NCBI GenBank assembly: GCA_037446555.1
Contig: JBBIIK010000015.1
Span: 12,581-76,580 of the forward strand
Length of the DNA stretch: 64,000 nt
Source: JANWVO01 sp037446555
GTDB taxonomy: Bacteria > Acidobacteriota > Terriglobia > Bryobacterales > Bryobacteraceae
Direction of reading: 5' to 3'
Under the pieces are notes generated by a model. That model had not been told where the DNA came from. It saw only the letters and a list, made by a program, of their open reading frames with translations, and ran no database searches. Of this stretch, positions 17,348-26,638 are shown piece after piece (position 1 is the first letter of the stretch; every line of letters begins with the position of its first letter). Both the position numbers and the translations under genes were made by a program.

Positions 17348-18291
17348 GGAGCCGCCTCGGTGAAGAAGTTGCCCATACGGCGGAACTTCTCGACACGTTG
17401 CGCGATGAGCTGCTCCGGCGTCATGCCCTGGAATTCGGCAATGGACGCATTCAGCGCCTGAAGCAGCAGCTCGGCGGCGCGGTCGTAGTGCTCGTGCGCG
17501 CCCTCGCCCGGTTCGGGAATGATGCCGTCGATCAGCTCGAGCCGCAGCAGGTCTGGAGCGGTCAGCTTCAAAGCGGAGGCGGCGCGCTCGCCCTTGCTGG
17601 CGTCGCGGTAGATGATGGCGGCGCAGCTCTCCGGGCTGATGACGCTGTAGATGGCGTTTTCGAGCATCAGCACCTTGTTGCCGATGCCGAGCGCGAGCGC
17701 GCCGCCGGAGCCGCCTTCGCCGATCACCACGACGATCACGGGCGAGGCGAGCCGCGACATCTCGCGCAGGTTCCAGGCGATGGCCTCCGCCTGCCCGCGC
17801 TCTTCGGCGTCGATGCCGGGATACGCGCCGGGCGTGTCGAGGAACGTGACGACAGGGCGGCGGAACTTGGCGGCAAGCTCCATGACCCGCATGGCCTTGC
17901 GGTAGCCCTCGGGCTTGGGCATGCCGAAGTTGCGGTAGAGCTTTTGCTTGGTGTCGCGCCCTTTCTGCTGGCCGATGATCATGGCGGGCCCGCCGCCGGC
18001 CAGCGTGCCGAACCCCGTGACGATGGCCGGATCGTCGCCGAAGCAGCGGTCGCCGTGGATTTCGGTGAAGTCCGGCATGATGCGCTGGATGTAGTCCAGA
18101 GAATGGGGCCGCCTGGGGTGGCGCGCCAGCTTGACGCGCTGCCACGCGAGGTTGACGCCCTGCTCGCCGCGCAAAGACCGGAGCTGCTCCTGCAGCTCCT
18201 GGAGGCGGGCGTGATCGCCGGTGGATTTCATCTGCAACTGGGCGATCTCGCGTTCGAGCTCCGGGATCCGGTCGGGCGATGGGCCGCTCAT
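17344..18291 (-). CDS. accA: Acetyl-CoA carboxylase carboxyltransferase subunit alpha
   Basis: A 315-residue AccA. It forms the carboxyltransferase with AccD and makes malonyl-CoA for fatty-acid synthesis. Visible features are the N-terminal coiled region (ELEREIAQLQ), HGDRCFGDDPAIV, GQQKGRDTKQKLYRNFGMPKPEGYRKA, the acyl-CoA-binding FLDTPGAYPGIDAEERGQAEAIA, and GEGGSGGALALG. The length matches the family. No accD is adjacent. The gene lies between dnaE (upstream, 48-bp gap) and a small membrane-protein gene that overlaps its stop by four bases, so the three may be cotranscribed. Confidence 0.95.
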   Translation of the reverse strand: MSGPSPDRIPELEREIAQLQMKSTGDHARLQELQEQLRSLRGEQGVNLAWQRVKLARHPRRPHSLDYIQRIMPDFTEIHGDRCFGDDPAIVTGFGTLAGGGPAMIIGQQKGRDTKQKLYRNFGMPKPEGYRKAMRVMELAAKFRRPVVTFLDTPGAYPGIDAEERGQAEAIAWNLREMSRLASPVIVVVIGEGGSGGALALGIGNKVLMLENAIYSVISPESCAAIIYRDASKGERAASALKLTAPDLLRLELIDGIIPEPGEGAHEHYDRAAELLLQALNASIAEFQGMTPEQLIAQRVEKFRRMGNFFTEAAP

Positions 18292-18339
18292 GGCGTGGGT
18301 ACCTCTTCTTTCGAGTCTATCGTGAGGCGCGAGCCAGGA

Positions 18340-21300
18340 TCAGCCGAGCGGCTCATAGGCGCCGCTGCCGCAGATCCGCTCGATCTCCTCTCGGAACTCG
18401 CGGTCTGGCGTGACCTTCTCGGCGAGGTCGAGGAATAAGACGAAGTCGCGCGGGCGCTCCAGCCGAAGCCGCACGCCCGCCGTTCCCGGCTTGCGGCGCA
18501 CGAGTTCGCGCAGTTCGGCGGCGCGCGGATCGTCGTCGCCGTTCAGGCGCAGCCGGATCTGCACGAGCGAAGGCAGGTCGACGCGCGCCTTGTCCAGCGG
18601 GATGATGTCCTGCGCGTTGATCCGCACCGTGCCGTCCTCTTCCGGCATGGGTTTGCCGCGGACCAGGACGGCGCGGTCCGGTTCCAGTTCGTTTTGCAAA
18701 GCTTCGTAGCGGCTGGAGAACAGCAGCACCTCCACCGCGCCGAGGCGGTCCTCGATCTGGAAGGACGCCCAGGGCTTCAGTTCCTTGTTGCGGCGTCGCT
18801 GGACGTTGGCGATGATGCCGCACAGCGCCACGTCGGTGCCGCGCTCCAGCCCGGAGAGCGTGGAGGTGTCCAGCGCGGTGAGCTCGCGCACCTTCCAGGT
18901 GAACTCATCCAGGGGATGCCCGCTGACATAGAAGCCGATGGTCTCCTTCTCGCCGCGGAGCTTTTCCTGCTGCGTCCAGTCCTGCACCTTCGGCAGGGCC
19001 CGCGCGGGTGCCGTGCCCACCGCCGCGCTGAAGCCGCCGAACAGTCCAGCCTGACCGCTGATGCGGTCTTTCTGCGCGCGCTGGCCGGACTCGATGCAGT
19101 CCTCGACGATGGCGAACCGCTGCGCCCGCGTGCCGGGCAGCGAGTCCATGGCGCCGGCGCGGATCAGGCTTTCGATCACGCGGCGGTTGACGGCCGCCAG
19201 ATCGACGCGCTCGCAAAAATCGTCCAGCGAAGTGAACGGGCCGCCTTCGCGGCGCGCGGCCACGATGGCATCCACGGCGGACTGGCCGACGTTGCGCACC
19301 GCGCCCAGGCCGAAGCGGATGCGGTCGCGGCCCAGGGGCGTGAAATTGCAGTCCGACTGGTTCACGTCCGGGGGCAGCACCTCGATGCCGAGCTCGCGGC
19401 ACTCGTTGATGTACTTCACCACCTTGTCGGTGTTGCCCGTTTCCGAGGTGAGAAGCGCCGCCATAAATTCGACCGAGTAGTGCGCCTTCAGGTATCCGGT
19501 GATGTAGGCGAGATAGCTGTAGGCGGCCGAGTGCGACTTGTTGAAGCCGTACTCGGCGAAGCGGGCGAGCGTGTCGAACAGCGCATTGGCCTTGCGCTCC
19601 GGGATGCCGCGCTGCCGCGCGCCCGCCAGGAAACGCGCGCGCTGGCTGTCCATCTCTTCTTTTTTCTTCTTGCCCATCGCTCGGCGCAGCAGATCGGCCT
19701 CGCCCAGCGAATACCCGGCCACGGCTTGCGCGATCTGCATCACCTGCTCCTGGTAGATGGGCAGACCGAAGGTCTCCTTCAGGATGGGTTCCAGTTGCGG
19801 CAGGTCGTAGCTGACAGGCTTGCGGCCGTGCTTGCGGTCGATGTAGTCGTCGATAAACTGCATCGGACCAGGACGGTAGAGCGCGTTCAGCGCGATGAGG
19901 TCCTCGATCCGCTCCGGGCGCGCGCGCCGCAGCATGTCCTTCATGCCCGGCGACTCGAACTGGAACACGCCGTCGGTGAGCCCGTGCGCGAAGATGCGCT
20001 CATAAGTTTCCGCGTCGTCGAGCGGCAGGTCTTCCACGCGGAGCTCCTCGCCGCGGTTGCGGCGGATCAGCTCGAGCGTGTCGTGGATGATCGTAAGCGT
20101 CGTCAGCCCGAGGAAGTCCATCTTCAACAGGCCGAGCTTGTCCAGCCGGTCCATGTCGAACTGCGTGACGACTTCGTTTTTCGCCGTGCGGTGCAGCGGA
20201 ACGAGCTCCACCAGCGGCACGGGCGAGATGACGACGCCGGCGGCGTGCACGCCGACGTTGCGCGCCATGCCCTCGATGCGGCGGGCGATGTCGATCACCT
20301 CGCGCACTCGCGGGTCCTTTTCCGTCATGGCGGCAAGGTCGGGCTCCTCCTGCAGCGCGCGCTCGAGCGTCATCTTGGGATCGGCGGGCACGAGCTTCGA
20401 GATCCGGTCGGTCTCCGCGAAGCTCAGTTCCAGGACGCGCCCGACGTCTTTGATGGCGGCCTTGGCGGCGAGCGAGCCGAACGTAATGATCTGCGCCACT
20501 TGGTCGCGGCCGTATTTTTCGGTGACGTACTGGATCACCTCGCCGCGTCGGTTGGTGCAGAAGTCGATGTCGATGTCGGGCATGCTGACGCGCTCGGGGT
20601 TCAGGAAGCGCTCGAACAGGAGCCCGTATTCGAGGGGATCGATGTCGGTGATGCCGAGGCAGTAGCCCGCCAGCGAGCCGGCGGCGGAGCCGCGCCCCGG
20701 CCCCACGGGGATGCCACGCGACTTGGCGTAGCGGATGAAGTCCCAGACGATCAGGAAGTAGCCTGAGAACTTCATCTGCTGGATCAGCCGGATCTCGCGC
20801 TCCAGCCGCTCTTCATATTCGGGAATCGCGTGGCGGAGGCGCCCCTGCGCGGCCAGCCGCTCCAGCCGCGCGCGGCGGCGTACCCATCCTTGACGCGTCA
20901 CGTATTCGAAGTAGGTGTCGGTGGTGTGCTCCGGCGGAACGTCGAAGCGGGGAAAGCTGTCCTTGACTTTCTCCAGGCGCACGCGGCAGCGTTCCGCGAT
21001 TTCCCAGGTTCGGTCCAGCGCGTCTTCCACCTCGCGGAAGATGGCCAACATCTCCTCGCGCGACTTGAGGTAAAACTCCTGCGTCCGGAAGCTGAGGCGG
21101 TCCGTGTCGCTGGCCTTGGCGCCGGAGTTGATGCAGGTGAGGATGTCCTGCGCGCGGTGATCTTCCTTTTCGAGATAGTGCGTGTCGTTGGTGGCGACCA
21201 GAGGGATGCCGGTTTCGGCCGAGAGGCGGCAGGTGAGCGGCATCACCTTGCGGTCTTCTTCGAGCTCGTGGTGCTGGATTTCGAGGAAAAAGTTGCCGCG

Positions 21301-21804
21301 GCCGAAGATGTCCAGGTATTCGTAGGCGAGGCGGCGGGCCTCTTCGTAGCGGTCGGCGGCCAGCGTTTCGCTGATGTCGCCTTTCAGGCAGCCGGACAAC
21401 GCGATGAGCCCCTTGCTGTGCTGCGCCAGCAGCGTCTTGTCGATGCGGGGCTTGTAATAGAAGCCTTCCAGGCTGGCGGTCGTGGTCAGGCGGACGAGGT
21501 TGCGATAGCCTTCCTGGGTTTCGCACAGCAGCGTCAGGTGGTTGTAGGCTCGGTTGGTTTCGTCCTTGACCCGGCAGTCGTGGCGCGTGACGTAGACTTC
21601 GCAGCCGATGACAGGGTGCACGCCGTGCTCCTGGGCGGAGAAGAAGAACTCCGCGGCGCCGAAGAGATTGCCGTGATCGGTGATCGCCACCGCAGGCTGC
21701 TCCAGGCGCTGAACGAGCTTCATCAGGCGGGAAATCTCGCAGGCGCCGTCGAGCAGCGAGTAGTCGGTGTGACAGTGCAGGTGGACGAACGGCTTCTGGG
21801 GCAC
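18340..21804 (-). CDS. dnaE: DNA polymerase III subunit alpha
   Basis: A 1154-residue replicative polymerase. The PHP domain is at the N-terminus (HLHCHTDYSLLDG, AITDHGNLFGA). The palm carries the catalytic motif PDIDIDFC with GPGRGSAAGSL nearby, and AAIKDVGRVL, GMARNVGVHAAGVVI and AFGVAFNKSHS-like regions follow (FAEYGFNKSHSAAY). An OB-fold lies near 980-1060. The length is normal for DnaE1 and there is no intein. The start must be GTG 21804, since the PHP motif begins at residue 7; it has no clear ribosome-binding site and lies 12 nt after the CCA end of tRNA-Arg on the same strand. accA follows. Confidence 0.96.
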   Translation of the reverse strand: MPQKPFVHLHCHTDYSLLDGACEISRLMKLVQRLEQPAVAITDHGNLFGAAEFFFSAQEHGVHPVIGCEVYVTRHDCRVKDETNRAYNHLTLLCETQEGYRNLVRLTTTASLEGFYYKPRIDKTLLAQHSKGLIALSGCLKGDISETLAADRYEEARRLAYEYLDIFGRGNFFLEIQHHELEEDRKVMPLTCRLSAETGIPLVATNDTHYLEKEDHRAQDILTCINSGAKASDTDRLSFRTQEFYLKSREEMLAIFREVEDALDRTWEIAERCRVRLEKVKDSFPRFDVPPEHTTDTYFEYVTRQGWVRRRARLERLAAQGRLRHAIPEYEERLEREIRLIQQMKFSGYFLIVWDFIRYAKSRGIPVGPGRGSAAGSLAGYCLGITDIDPLEYGLLFERFLNPERVSMPDIDIDFCTNRRGEVIQYVTEKYGRDQVAQIITFGSLAAKAAIKDVGRVLELSFAETDRISKLVPADPKMTLERALQEEPDLAAMTEKDPRVREVIDIARRIEGMARNVGVHAAGVVISPVPLVELVPLHRTAKNEVVTQFDMDRLDKLGLLKMDFLGLTTLTIIHDTLELIRRNRGEELRVEDLPLDDAETYERIFAHGLTDGVFQFESPGMKDMLRRARPERIEDLIALNALYRPGPMQFIDDYIDRKHGRKPVSYDLPQLEPILKETFGLPIYQEQVMQIAQAVAGYSLGEADLLRRAMGKKKKEEMDSQRARFLAGARQRGIPERKANALFDTLARFAEYGFNKSHSAAYSYLAYITGYLKAHYSVEFMAALLTSETGNTDKVVKYINECRELGIEVLPPDVNQSDCNFTPLGRDRIRFGLGAVRNVGQSAVDAIVAARREGGPFTSLDDFCERVDLAAVNRRVIESLIRAGAMDSLPGTRAQRFAIVEDCIESGQRAQKDRISGQAGLFGGFSAAVGTAPARALPKVQDWTQQEKLRGEKETIGFYVSGHPLDEFTWKVRELTALDTSTLSGLERGTDVALCGIIANVQRRRNKELKPWASFQIEDRLGAVEVLLFSSRYEALQNELEPDRAVLVRGKPMPEEDGTVRINAQDIIPLDKARVDLPSLVQIRLRLNGDDDPRAAELRELVRRKPGTAGVRLRLERPRDFVLFLDLAEKVTPDREFREEIERICGSGAYEPLG

Positions 21805-21816
21805 GGGAGGAGCGGG

Positions 21817-21893
21817 TGGTAGGGAAGGGCAGATTCGAACTGCCGACCTTCCGCTTAGGAGGCGGACGCTCTATCCTGCTGAGCTACTTCCCC
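21817..21893 (-). tRNA. tRNA-Arg (anticodon CCT)
   Basis: A full cloverleaf on the minus strand: acceptor GGGGAAG/CTTCCCT (with a G1-U72 wobble), D-arm GCTC/GAGC, anticodon arm TCCGC-CTCCTAA-GCGGA, T-arm GGCAG-TTCGAAT-CTGCC, then A and an encoded CCA. The CCT anticodon reads AGG arginine codons. It lies directly upstream of dnaE. Confidence 0.95.
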
Positions 21894-21937
21894 ACGCCTT
21901 CTCGTATTGTACCCCCGGCCGCCTGGACGGGCGCGGA

Positions 21938-23212
21938 TCACTGCCAGCGGCGCAGCCCTTTGCGGCCGATGTCGCGGCGGTACTGCATACCTTCAAAATG
22001 GATGGCCTCGCAGGCGCGGTAGGCCGCGCCGATCGCCTCGCCGAGCGTGGATCCGGAAGCCGTGACGCCGAGCACGCGCCCGCCGGCGGTCACCAGCCGC
22101 CCGCCTTCCAGTTTGGTTCCGGCGTGGAACACCACCGCGCCGCGCCCTTCAGCCTCTTCGGTGCCAGTGATTTCATCACCGGTGCTCGGCTTGCCAGGAT
22201 ATCCGGCGGCGGCGAGCACGACGCACACGCTCGGATCGGATCGGAATTTCAGGTGCGAGGGGTCGACCCGGCCGGCGGCGGCAGAGGCGACCAGCGCGCC
22301 GAAATCGCCCTCCATGCGGTGCAGGAGCGCCTGCGTTTCGGGATCTCCAAGGCGGACGTTGTATTCGAGCACCATCGGTCCGCGGGCGGTCATCATCAGA
22401 CCGGCGTACAGGAATCCGCGGAACGGCGTCCCTTCCTCGCGCATGCAGTCGATGGTGCGCTGCATGATGGCGGTCTCGATGTGCGCACGCTCCCCGGGCG
22501 TGAGCAGGCGGGAGTCGGAATAGGTGCCCATGCCGCCGGTGTTCGGACCTTCGTCATCGTCGAAGATCCGTTTGTGGTCCTGCGACGGCTCCAGGGAGAC
22601 GATGCGCTCGCCGTCGCTCACGCCGATGAAACTGATTTCCTCGCCTTCGAGGCATTCCTCCAGGACGACGCGCGATCCGGCGGCGCCGACGAGCTGTCCG
22701 GCGAACATGGATTCCAGGGTGATCTCGGCGGCGCGGCGATCTTCGCAGATGACGACCCCCTTGCCGGCGGCGAGGCCGTCTGCTTTGACTACTACAGGAT
22801 AAGTAAATTGATCCAGCGCGGCACGTGCCTCGTCCAACGATTCAGTGGCTGCGAAGCGGGCTGTGGGGATGGCGGCACGCTGCATGAACTGTTTGGCGAA
22901 GATCTTGCTGCCCTCGAGACGGGCGGCGGCACGGGTCGGTCCGAAAAACGGAATACCTTCATTTGCAAAGAGATCCGCAGCTCCGTCCACCAGCGGGGCT
23001 TCCGGTCCGGAGAGAACCAGGTCGGCCTGGCAGGCGCGGGCTGCTTTAATAAATTCTACTGGTGTAGTTGGTTGGACAGGGGTGCACTTGGCAACGGTAG
23101 CGCAGCCGGGATTGCCCGGAGCGGCGAAGACTTGCGTGACGGAGGGAGAGCGGCTGAGCCGCCATGCGATGGCGTGTTCCCGCCCGCCGCTGCCAAGGAC
23201 AAGGACTTTCAC
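21938..23212 (-). CDS. purD: Phosphoribosylamine-glycine ligase
   Basis: A 424-residue ATP-grasp enzyme that joins glycine to 5-phosphoribosylamine in purine synthesis. It starts with MKVLVLGSGGREHAIAWRL, the invariant GARS N-terminus. PVVVKADGLAAGKGVV is the ATP-grasp loop, and QDHKRIFDDDEGPNTGGMGTYS and EYNVRLGDPETQ are the signature blocks. The length is typical. No other pur gene is adjacent. It is divergent from mnmG (58-bp gap), and tRNA-Arg lies 44 bp beyond its stop. Confidence 0.96.
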   Translation of the reverse strand: MKVLVLGSGGREHAIAWRLSRSPSVTQVFAAPGNPGCATVAKCTPVQPTTPVEFIKAARACQADLVLSGPEAPLVDGAADLFANEGIPFFGPTRAAARLEGSKIFAKQFMQRAAIPTARFAATESLDEARAALDQFTYPVVVKADGLAAGKGVVICEDRRAAEITLESMFAGQLVGAAGSRVVLEECLEGEEISFIGVSDGERIVSLEPSQDHKRIFDDDEGPNTGGMGTYSDSRLLTPGERAHIETAIMQRTIDCMREEGTPFRGFLYAGLMMTARGPMVLEYNVRLGDPETQALLHRMEGDFGALVASAAAGRVDPSHLKFRSDPSVCVVLAAAGYPGKPSTGDEITGTEEAEGRGAVVFHAGTKLEGGRLVTAGGRVLGVTASGSTLGEAIGAAYRACEAIHFEGMQYRRDIGRKGLRRWQ

Positions 23213-23270
23213 GGTGCGACCTCCTGACCGATAGAATCAATAGCATATCGAGGTTCCTTCCCTGCTGACA

Positions 23271-25088
23271 ATGAGGACGGCTGCATTTGACGTGATCGTG
23301 ATCGGGGCCGGGCACGCCGGGTGCGAGGCGGCGCACGCCTGCGCCCGGATGGGGCTGGAGACGGCGATGGTGACGATGAACCTGGATCTGATCGCGCAGA
23401 TGTCTTGCAATCCGGCGATCGGGGGAATTGCGAAGGGCCACCTGGTGCGCGAGGTGGATGCGCTGGGAGGGATCATGGGGCAGGTAGCGGATGCGGTGGG
23501 AATCCAGTTCCGGCTGCTGAATACGAGCCGCGGGCCGGCGGTTTGGAGTCCGCGGGCGCAAATGGACAAGAAGCAGTACCGGGTGCGGATGCGGCAAGTG
23601 CTGGAAGACGTGGAAAACCTGCGCATCTTGCAGGCGGAGGTGGCGGAGATCGAGTATGAAGCGCTCGACGGGGGCCGGCGCAAGGTGCGAGGCGTGCGGT
23701 TGGCCGACGGACGGCGGTATGTTGCCGAGGCAGTGGTGGTGACGACGGGGACGTTTCTGAATGGAGTAGCCCATGTGGGGGAGTCGAAGTACGCCTGTGG
23801 GCGGAGCGGCGAGCCCCCCGCGAATCTGTTGGGGCTGCACTTGAGGACGCTCGGACTGGCGTGGACGCGTCTGAAAACGGGCACGCCACCAAGGCTCGAC
23901 GGGCGCACGATCGAATGGAGCCGGTTTGAGCGGCAAGACGGAGATCCAAGCCCAACGCCTTTTTCATTTCTGACGGAGCGGATCGAGCGCGAGCAAGTTC
24001 CCTGCCATATCGCTTTCACCACGGACGAGACGCACCGAATCTTGCGCGAGGCGATTCCGCGCTCGCCGCTTTACAGCGGGCAGATTGAGGGAATCGGTCC
24101 GCGGTATTGCCCCTCGATCGAAGACAAGATCGTGAAGTTCCCGGACAAGATTAGGCACCAGATCTTCCTTGAGCCGGAGGGACTGGACACGTACGAAGTG
24201 TATGTGAATGGCATGTCCACGTCGATGCCGGTGGATGTGCAGGAGGCGATGATCGCGTCCATTCCGGGACTGGAGAGGGCGGAAATGATTCGTCCGGGCT
24301 ACGCGATCGAATATGACGCGATCGATCCGCGGGAGCTGTGGCACACGCTGGAGGTGAAGCGGATCGAAGGACTGTTCCTGGCAGGGCAGATCAACGGGAC
24401 TTCGGGGTACGAGGAAGCGGCGGGTCAGGGGCTGCTGGCAGGGATCAATGCGGGTTGCAAGGTGAAAGGGGTGGAGCCGCTGGTGCTGGGGAGGACGGAT
24501 GCCTACATTGGGATCATGGTGGATGATCTGGTGACGAAGGGGGCGGACGAGCCATACCGGATGTTCACGTCGCGAGCGGAATACCGGCTGCAACTGCGGA
24601 TCGACAACGCTGATGAGCGGCTGACACCGGTGGGGCGGCGCGTCGCGCTGGCGAGCGATGAGCGCTGGGGGCTGCTGGAGAAGAAGCTTGAGCAGAAAGA
24701 GCGCCTGCGGCGCCTGCTGGGAGGGAAGCGGCAATCGTGGCTGCGGAAACCGGAGGCGCGGATCGAGGCGATCCGGGAGGAACTGGAGAGGGAGATCGGG
24801 GAGCCGCTGGGGCCGGCGGTGCTGGCGACAGTAGAAACGGAGATCAAGTACGACGGCTATTTGAGGCAACAGGAGCGGATGGTGGAGCGGCTGCGGGAGG
24901 CGGAGAGCCGGAAGATCCCGAAGGAATTCGACTATCGGAGCGTGCCGGGGCTGAGCCGGGAGATCCGGGAGAAGCTGGAGCGCGTCCGTCCTGAGACGCT
25001 GGGGCAGGCAGGGAGGATTCCGGGCGTCACGCCTGCCGCGGTGGCGGTGCTGGACTGCTATCTGAGCCTGCGGGGGAAACAGGGATGA
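23271..25088 (+). CDS. mnmG: tRNA uridine-5-carboxymethylaminomethyl modification enzyme MnmG (GidA)
   Basis: A 605-residue FAD protein that, with MnmE, modifies the wobble uridine of several tRNAs. The dinucleotide fold is IGAGHAGCEAAHACARMG; SCNPAIGGIAKGHLVREVDALGG and GTFLNGVAHVGE are GidA signatures, and GLFLAGQINGTSGYEEAAGQGL is the second nucleotide-binding motif. The C-terminal tRNA-binding helical domain (EREIGEPLGPAVLATVETEIKYDGYL) is present. It is first in a mnmG-rsmG-parA-parB order that is conserved near origins in many bacteria. Its stop overlaps rsmG as ATGA. Confidence 0.96.
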   Translation: MRTAAFDVIVIGAGHAGCEAAHACARMGLETAMVTMNLDLIAQMSCNPAIGGIAKGHLVREVDALGGIMGQVADAVGIQFRLLNTSRGPAVWSPRAQMDKKQYRVRMRQVLEDVENLRILQAEVAEIEYEALDGGRRKVRGVRLADGRRYVAEAVVVTTGTFLNGVAHVGESKYACGRSGEPPANLLGLHLRTLGLAWTRLKTGTPPRLDGRTIEWSRFERQDGDPSPTPFSFLTERIEREQVPCHIAFTTDETHRILREAIPRSPLYSGQIEGIGPRYCPSIEDKIVKFPDKIRHQIFLEPEGLDTYEVYVNGMSTSMPVDVQEAMIASIPGLERAEMIRPGYAIEYDAIDPRELWHTLEVKRIEGLFLAGQINGTSGYEEAAGQGLLAGINAGCKVKGVEPLVLGRTDAYIGIMVDDLVTKGADEPYRMFTSRAEYRLQLRIDNADERLTPVGRRVALASDERWGLLEKKLEQKERLRRLLGGKRQSWLRKPEARIEAIREELEREIGEPLGPAVLATVETEIKYDGYLRQQERMVERLREAESRKIPKEFDYRSVPGLSREIREKLERVRPETLGQAGRIPGVTPAAVAVLDCYLSLRGKQG

Positions 25089-25669
25089 GGCGGCGTGAGT
25101 TTGAGCAGCGGCTGGTAGCATCGGCGCCGTTCGCCCGGCTTGCTCCCGAGCAGCTTGAGGCGCTGTGGCGGCACTACGAACTGATGGAGAGGTGGAACGC
25201 GAGGATCAACTTGACGAGGGTGGTAGAGCTGGAGGAGGCTGTGCGGGTGCATTATGCGGAGTCGTTGTTTGTGGCGGGGAGGGTGCCTACGGAAGTGCGA
25301 ACGGTGGTGGATGTGGGGAGCGGGGCAGGATTTCCGGGATTGGTGATCGCGGTGGCGAAACCTGGTGTACAGGTAACCCTGCTGGAGCCGGACGTGCGGA
25401 AGGCGGCGTTCCTGCGGGAGGCGAGCGACTGGGTGCCGAACATCCGGGTGGAGGCGAAGCGGAGCCGGGCAGTGGAGGGGCATTGGGACGCCGTGGTTTC
25501 GCGGGCGGTGCGCGCGGAGGATGTGGTGGAACTGGGCGAGCGGGTGGCAAGGTGGATCCTGTTGGTGGGCACTGCACAGCTTGGGGAGCGATCTGGGTGG
25601 AGTTGGCGGCGGGAGGAGTTGCCTGGCGGCAGGGGAAAGCTTTGGCTGGGGGAGCGGATGGGGAGGTAG
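25085..25669 (+). CDS. rsmG: 16S rRNA (guanine-N7) methyltransferase RsmG (GidB)
   Basis: A 194-residue methyltransferase that makes m7G in the 530 loop of 16S rRNA. The N-terminus has LMERWNARINLTRV, the SAM-binding motif VDVGSGAGFPGLVIA follows, then VTLLEPDVRKAAFLRE and VVSRAVRAEDVVELG. The C-terminal third is shorter than usual by roughly ten to twenty residues and ends in a basic WLGERMGR. The ATG shares four bases with the mnmG stop, so translation is probably coupled. The two parS sites follow. Confidence 0.92.
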   Translation: MRRREFEQRLVASAPFARLAPEQLEALWRHYELMERWNARINLTRVVELEEAVRVHYAESLFVAGRVPTEVRTVVDVGSGAGFPGLVIAVAKPGVQVTLLEPDVRKAAFLREASDWVPNIRVEAKRSRAVEGHWDAVVSRAVRAEDVVELGERVARWILLVGTAQLGERSGWSWRREELPGGRGKLWLGERMGR

Positions 25670-25730
25670 ACGCGCTTGGGCTCGAAGGAGAGGAGTTGGC
25701 CTGAGGGCAAGCCGGCGGATGGGTGGGCCA

Positions 25731-25746
25731 TGTTCCACGTGGAACA
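25731..25746. promoter_or_regulatory. parS centromere site 1
   Basis: TGTTCCACGTGGAACA is a perfect 16-bp palindrome that differs from the general bacterial parS consensus (TGTTTCACGTGAAACA) at one base in each arm. It lies between rsmG and parA, the usual place for origin-proximal ParB-loading sites. Confidence 0.92.
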
Positions 25747-25787
25747 TCGTGCCGGTGCTGACTGAGGGTCTCGACTCACCCCATCCC

Positions 25788-25803
25788 TGTTCCACGTGAA
25801 ACA
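25788..25803. promoter_or_regulatory. parS centromere site 2
   Basis: TGTTCCACGTGAAACA has a single mismatch to the general parS consensus. It starts 57 bp after the first site starts and lies about 50 bp upstream of the parA start, just before GATAAT at 25815-25820, which could be the parA -10 box. ParB bound here could influence parAB transcription as well as segregation; that second role is inference. Confidence 0.92.
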
Positions 25804-25855
25804 TCGCGTGATAGGATAATCATTTCTTACCCACTTCTTCGTGAGGGCACGCCCC

Positions 25856-26638
25856 ATGGGCAAAGTGATCGCCGTCGCCAATCAGAAAGGTGGTGTGGGC
25901 AAAACGACCACCGCCATCAACCTCGCCGCCTCGCTGGCGGCGAATGACCTCAAGGTTCTCCTCGTGGACATGGATCCTCAAGGAAACTGCACGACTGGCG
26001 TCGGGATCACCAAGTCTGCAGCCCTGACCACAACATATCGTATTCTACTCGGCGAGGCTCCTATAAATAGCGCTATACTTGCCACCGAATTCGACGGCCT
26101 TCACATTATTCCGGCCGACAGGAATCTGGTCGCCGCCAATCTTGAGCTGGTGGACCTGCCGCGCCGCGAGTTCAGGCTCCGTGAGGCTCTCGAACCCGTC
26201 CGCAACAGTTTCGACTACATCCTGATCGATTGCCCCCCGGCGCTCGACTTGCTGACGCTGAACGCCCTGGTTGCCGCCGACTCGGTTCTTGTTCCCATCC
26301 AGTGCGAGTTCTTCGCCCTGGAGGGGATTTCCCAGCTTCTGGACACAATCGACCGGGTCCGCGAGTCCTTCCAGCCCTCTCTCCGGGTAGAAGGCGTGCT
26401 GCTCACCATGTTCGACGACCGCACGAATCTGACACGCCAGGTGGCAGCCGATCTGAAGGAGTTTTTCCAGGACGAAGTCTTTGAAACCGTAATCCCGCGC
26501 AGCATCCGGCTCGCGGAGGCGCCCAGCTTCGGCAAGCCGATCCTGACTTACGACGTACGCTCCCGCGGAGCGGAAAGCTACATCAAGCTGGCCAAGGAAA
26601 TCCTTTCTCATGACCAACGCCAAGGATTCGTCGCGTAA
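25856..26638 (+). CDS. parA: Chromosome-partitioning ATPase ParA (Soj)
   Basis: A 260-residue Walker-type partition ATPase that moves ParB-parS complexes after replication. The deviant Walker A box is QKGGVGKTTTAINLA, the A' region is LLVDMDPQGNCTTG, and the B region is ILIDCPPALDLLTLNA. PRSIRLAEAPSFGKPI is typical of chromosomal Soj proteins. There is no N-terminal HTH domain, as expected of a chromosomal (type Ib-like small) ParA. ATG 25856 fits the family start; GTG 25841 would add five residues. GATAAT lies about 35 bp upstream, next to parS site 2. The 3' end overlaps parB by 29 bp. Confidence 0.95.
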   Translation: MGKVIAVANQKGGVGKTTTAINLAASLAANDLKVLLVDMDPQGNCTTGVGITKSAALTTTYRILLGEAPINSAILATEFDGLHIIPADRNLVAANLELVDLPRREFRLREALEPVRNSFDYILIDCPPALDLLTLNALVAADSVLVPIQCEFFALEGISQLLDTIDRVRESFQPSLRVEGVLLTMFDDRTNLTRQVAADLKEFFQDEVFETVIPRSIRLAEAPSFGKPILTYDVRSRGAESYIKLAKEILSHDQRQGFVA

